From assembly GCA_947463385.1 (NCBI GenBank), contig CANHSL010000004.1:1-64000 (forward strand): 64,000 bases of DNA, written 5' to 3'. Below the pieces are notes generated by a model that was not told where the DNA came from, made no database searches, and worked only from the letters and a program-made list of their open reading frames with translations. Each line of letters starts with the position of its first letter. Position 1 is the stretch's first letter. Position numbers and translations under genes: made by a program. This document shows positions 62,778 to 64,000 of this stretch, piece after piece. This DNA comes from Flavobacteriales bacterium (GTDB taxonomy: Bacteria; Bacteroidota; Bacteroidia; Flavobacteriales_D; Crocinitomicaceae).

Positions 62778-64000
62778 ATGTCACTGCTTAAGGAAGATAA
62801 AATAAATTATGTAAACATTGGGCTAATGTTGCTTACAGCAGCATTAGCTTTTTTTATGCCCTTTGAAACCTTTTTATTGGCATATGCTTTCTTGGGGCCA
62901 TTGCATTACTTAACCGAAATTAGCTGGTTGCATGATCGACAGTATTTTTCAAAGGGAAAGTACGATTTTATCATTTTATTAGTAATTGGTGTCCTTCTGT
63001 CGATTGCTGCTTTTGCGAGTGATTTTGGATATGATTGGCAGATCTATGAATCGTTTGTTGAACTTAATTTGTTCGATAAACTCTTAGTGTTTGCTTTATT
63101 TTCCTCAATTCTTTTTGTCCTTATTAAGAATACCTTGATAAAGCTCTTGGCTATCGCATTTTTATATGTGTTTGTTGCCGGGTGGTTAAGCCCAGAACGC
63201 GCTGCAGAGAACGAATCGAATACCTTAGTGTTTGCGCTAACATCCCTTGTTCCCACCCTGATTCATGTGTACCTGTTTACTGGTTTATTTATGCTCTACG
63301 GAGCACTTAAATCTCGGAGTAAATCTGGCCTATGGCAAATCGTAGGTTTTATTATTATTCCTATGATCTTGGTATTTGCAATCCCTGTTAATCCCAAAGG
63401 GAATAAGCTAACTACGTATGGTGAGAATGCCTATTATGCCAAAGGAAATGGGTTTTTCATGACCAACGTTTCAATTATGAATCACTTTAAGTGGATCGAT
63501 GAGCAATACATGACCAATAAGCAATACTTGGATTCATTTGTCCTAAAAGATAATTCTGGTTTTCCGCTGCTTGAAAAGCAACGCATCAAGGATTCATTAG
63601 CTCCCCGTTTATCCGAGTCATATCTTGTGGAAAATCAAGACAATGAGTATTACCAAAAAGCAATTCCACTGCGGTATGCAATTCCTACGAATTCGAAGGA
63701 CTATTTTTGGAATTCTGTCTTCTTTTCAACGGTTGGTATTATGCTCATGCGCTTTATTGCCTTTGCCTACCTCTATCACTATTTAAACTGGTTCAGTAAA
63801 ACCGAGGTGATTCGCTGGCATAAGGTGCCAAAAGTGCGCTTTATTGCAGTTGTGGTTTTTTGGTTAGCTGCTTGCGGATTTTATTTATACGATTATAGTT
63901 TAGGCTTAAGTGTTTTGTTTTTCCTAAGTTTCACTCACGTCCTGCTCGAATTCCCCTTAAATATTGTTTCGATTATTGGTATCGGAAAAGAAGGTGTATC
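62778..64000 (+). CDS. Multi-pass membrane protein, truncated by the window end
   Basis: An open frame from ATG 62778 runs without a stop to the window edge, more than 407 codons. It has at least eight hydrophobic helices, including MLLTAALAFFMPF, the motif GPLHYLTEISWLHDR after the first pair, LVPTLIHVYLFTGLFMLYG in the middle, and the final FLSFTHVLLEFPLNIVSII. Between helices 6 and 7 lies a soluble stretch of about 100 residues with Tyr, Asn and Lys. Recurrent His-x-Tyr and Glu residues within helices (LHYLTE, THVLLEF) are unusual and might bind a metal or cofactor. I recognise no named family. It could be co-transcribed with the VWA gene. Confidence 0.7.
   Translation, partial: MSLLKEDKINYVNIGLMLLTAALAFFMPFETFLLAYAFLGPLHYLTEISWLHDRQYFSKGKYDFIILLVIGVLLSIAAFASDFGYDWQIYESFVELNLFDKLLVFALFSSILFVLIKNTLIKLLAIAFLYVFVAGWLSPERAAENESNTLVFALTSLVPTLIHVYLFTGLFMLYGALKSRSKSGLWQIVGFIIIPMILVFAIPVNPKGNKLTTYGENAYYAKGNGFFMTNVSIMNHFKWIDEQYMTNKQYLDSFVLKDNSGFPLLEKQRIKDSLAPRLSESYLVENQDNEYYQKAIPLRYAIPTNSKDYFWNSVFFSTVGIMLMRFIAFAYLYHYLNWFSKTEVIRWHKVPKVRFIAVVVFWLAACGFYLYDYSLGLSVLFFLSFTHVLLEFPLNIVSIIGIGKEGV

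Overview
The window looks like chromosomal DNA of a free-living Bacteroidota bacterium, most likely a Flavobacteriales member close to the Fluviicola/Crocinitomicaceae/Cryomorphaceae group. The support is indirect but consistent: genes of the type IX secretion system (T9SS), proteins ending in gliding-motility-associated C-terminal domains, TonB receptors with carboxypeptidase-regulatory N-domains, type B L31, MurA with Asp at the usual Cys position, DUF4290 upstream of murA, fused E1 alpha/beta, IcmF, promoters of the Bacteroidota type (TTTG, about 20 bases, TAnnTTTG), and no Shine-Dalgarno habit. No phage, integrative element, CRISPR array or complete insertion sequence was seen; xerD is the core chromosome-dimer recombinase.

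Layout. 1-3600: a cut-off gene start, threonine dehydrogenase, and the tyrosine-degradation pair hmgA-hppD. 3600-7800 (minus): translation block rplM-rpsI-rpsB-tsf, then pyrH-frr. 7800-12000 (minus): pssA-purS-aldehyde dehydrogenase-coiled-coil protein-enoyl-CoA hydratase. 12100-18350 (plus): a PorV-like barrel and a 1722-residue PorU-like C25 protease (the PorV2/PorU2 type). 18350-22000: SpoIIE-type phosphatase coupled to an LpxD-like acyltransferase, L31, Sua5/TsaC. 22000-27400: an orphan LuxR-type response regulator, a large TonB receptor, tRNA-His, DUF1573 lipoprotein, metallo-hydrolase, PaaI thioesterase. 27361-27689 is the only gene-free stretch over 300 bases and holds five hairpins. 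27690-38500 (mostly minus): IcmF, alpha/beta hydrolase, DnaK, lipoamide dehydrogenase, and a run of small membrane and lipoproteins of unknown role. 38067-40980: a Fur-family regulator divergent from a TonB receptor and a tiny Cys/His-rich lipoprotein, with two palindromic operators between them. 41110-45819: a tightly coupled purL-DUF4290-murA-tlpA operon. 45816-56555 (minus): nucleoside phosphorylase, DUF4197 lipoprotein and three very large T9SS cargo proteins. 56770-64000: glutamate dehydrogenase, fused 2-oxoacid dehydrogenase E1, xerD, aroQ, a VWA-domain protein and the start of a large membrane protein cut by the window edge.

How the genes fit together. Much of the metabolism here degrades amino acids and acyl-CoAs (Thr, Tyr, Glu, branched-chain 2-oxo acids, isobutyryl/butyryl-CoA), which fits a heterotroph living on protein. 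The surface side consists of T9SS sorting components and their cargo plus two TonB receptors.

The most unusual things found by reading the sequence are: (a) two tandem cargo paralogues that differ by one copy of a three-unit super-repeat of about 630 bases; (b) a probable metal-repressed receptor/lipoprotein locus with palindromic operators over the promoter; (c) a two-helix, potassium-channel-like protein with a non-canonical selectivity filter; (d) a tRNA-His whose acceptor stem has two adjacent T:T mismatches; and (e) a hairpin-dense intergenic region. Nothing was searched against a database; family names come from recognising the sequences.
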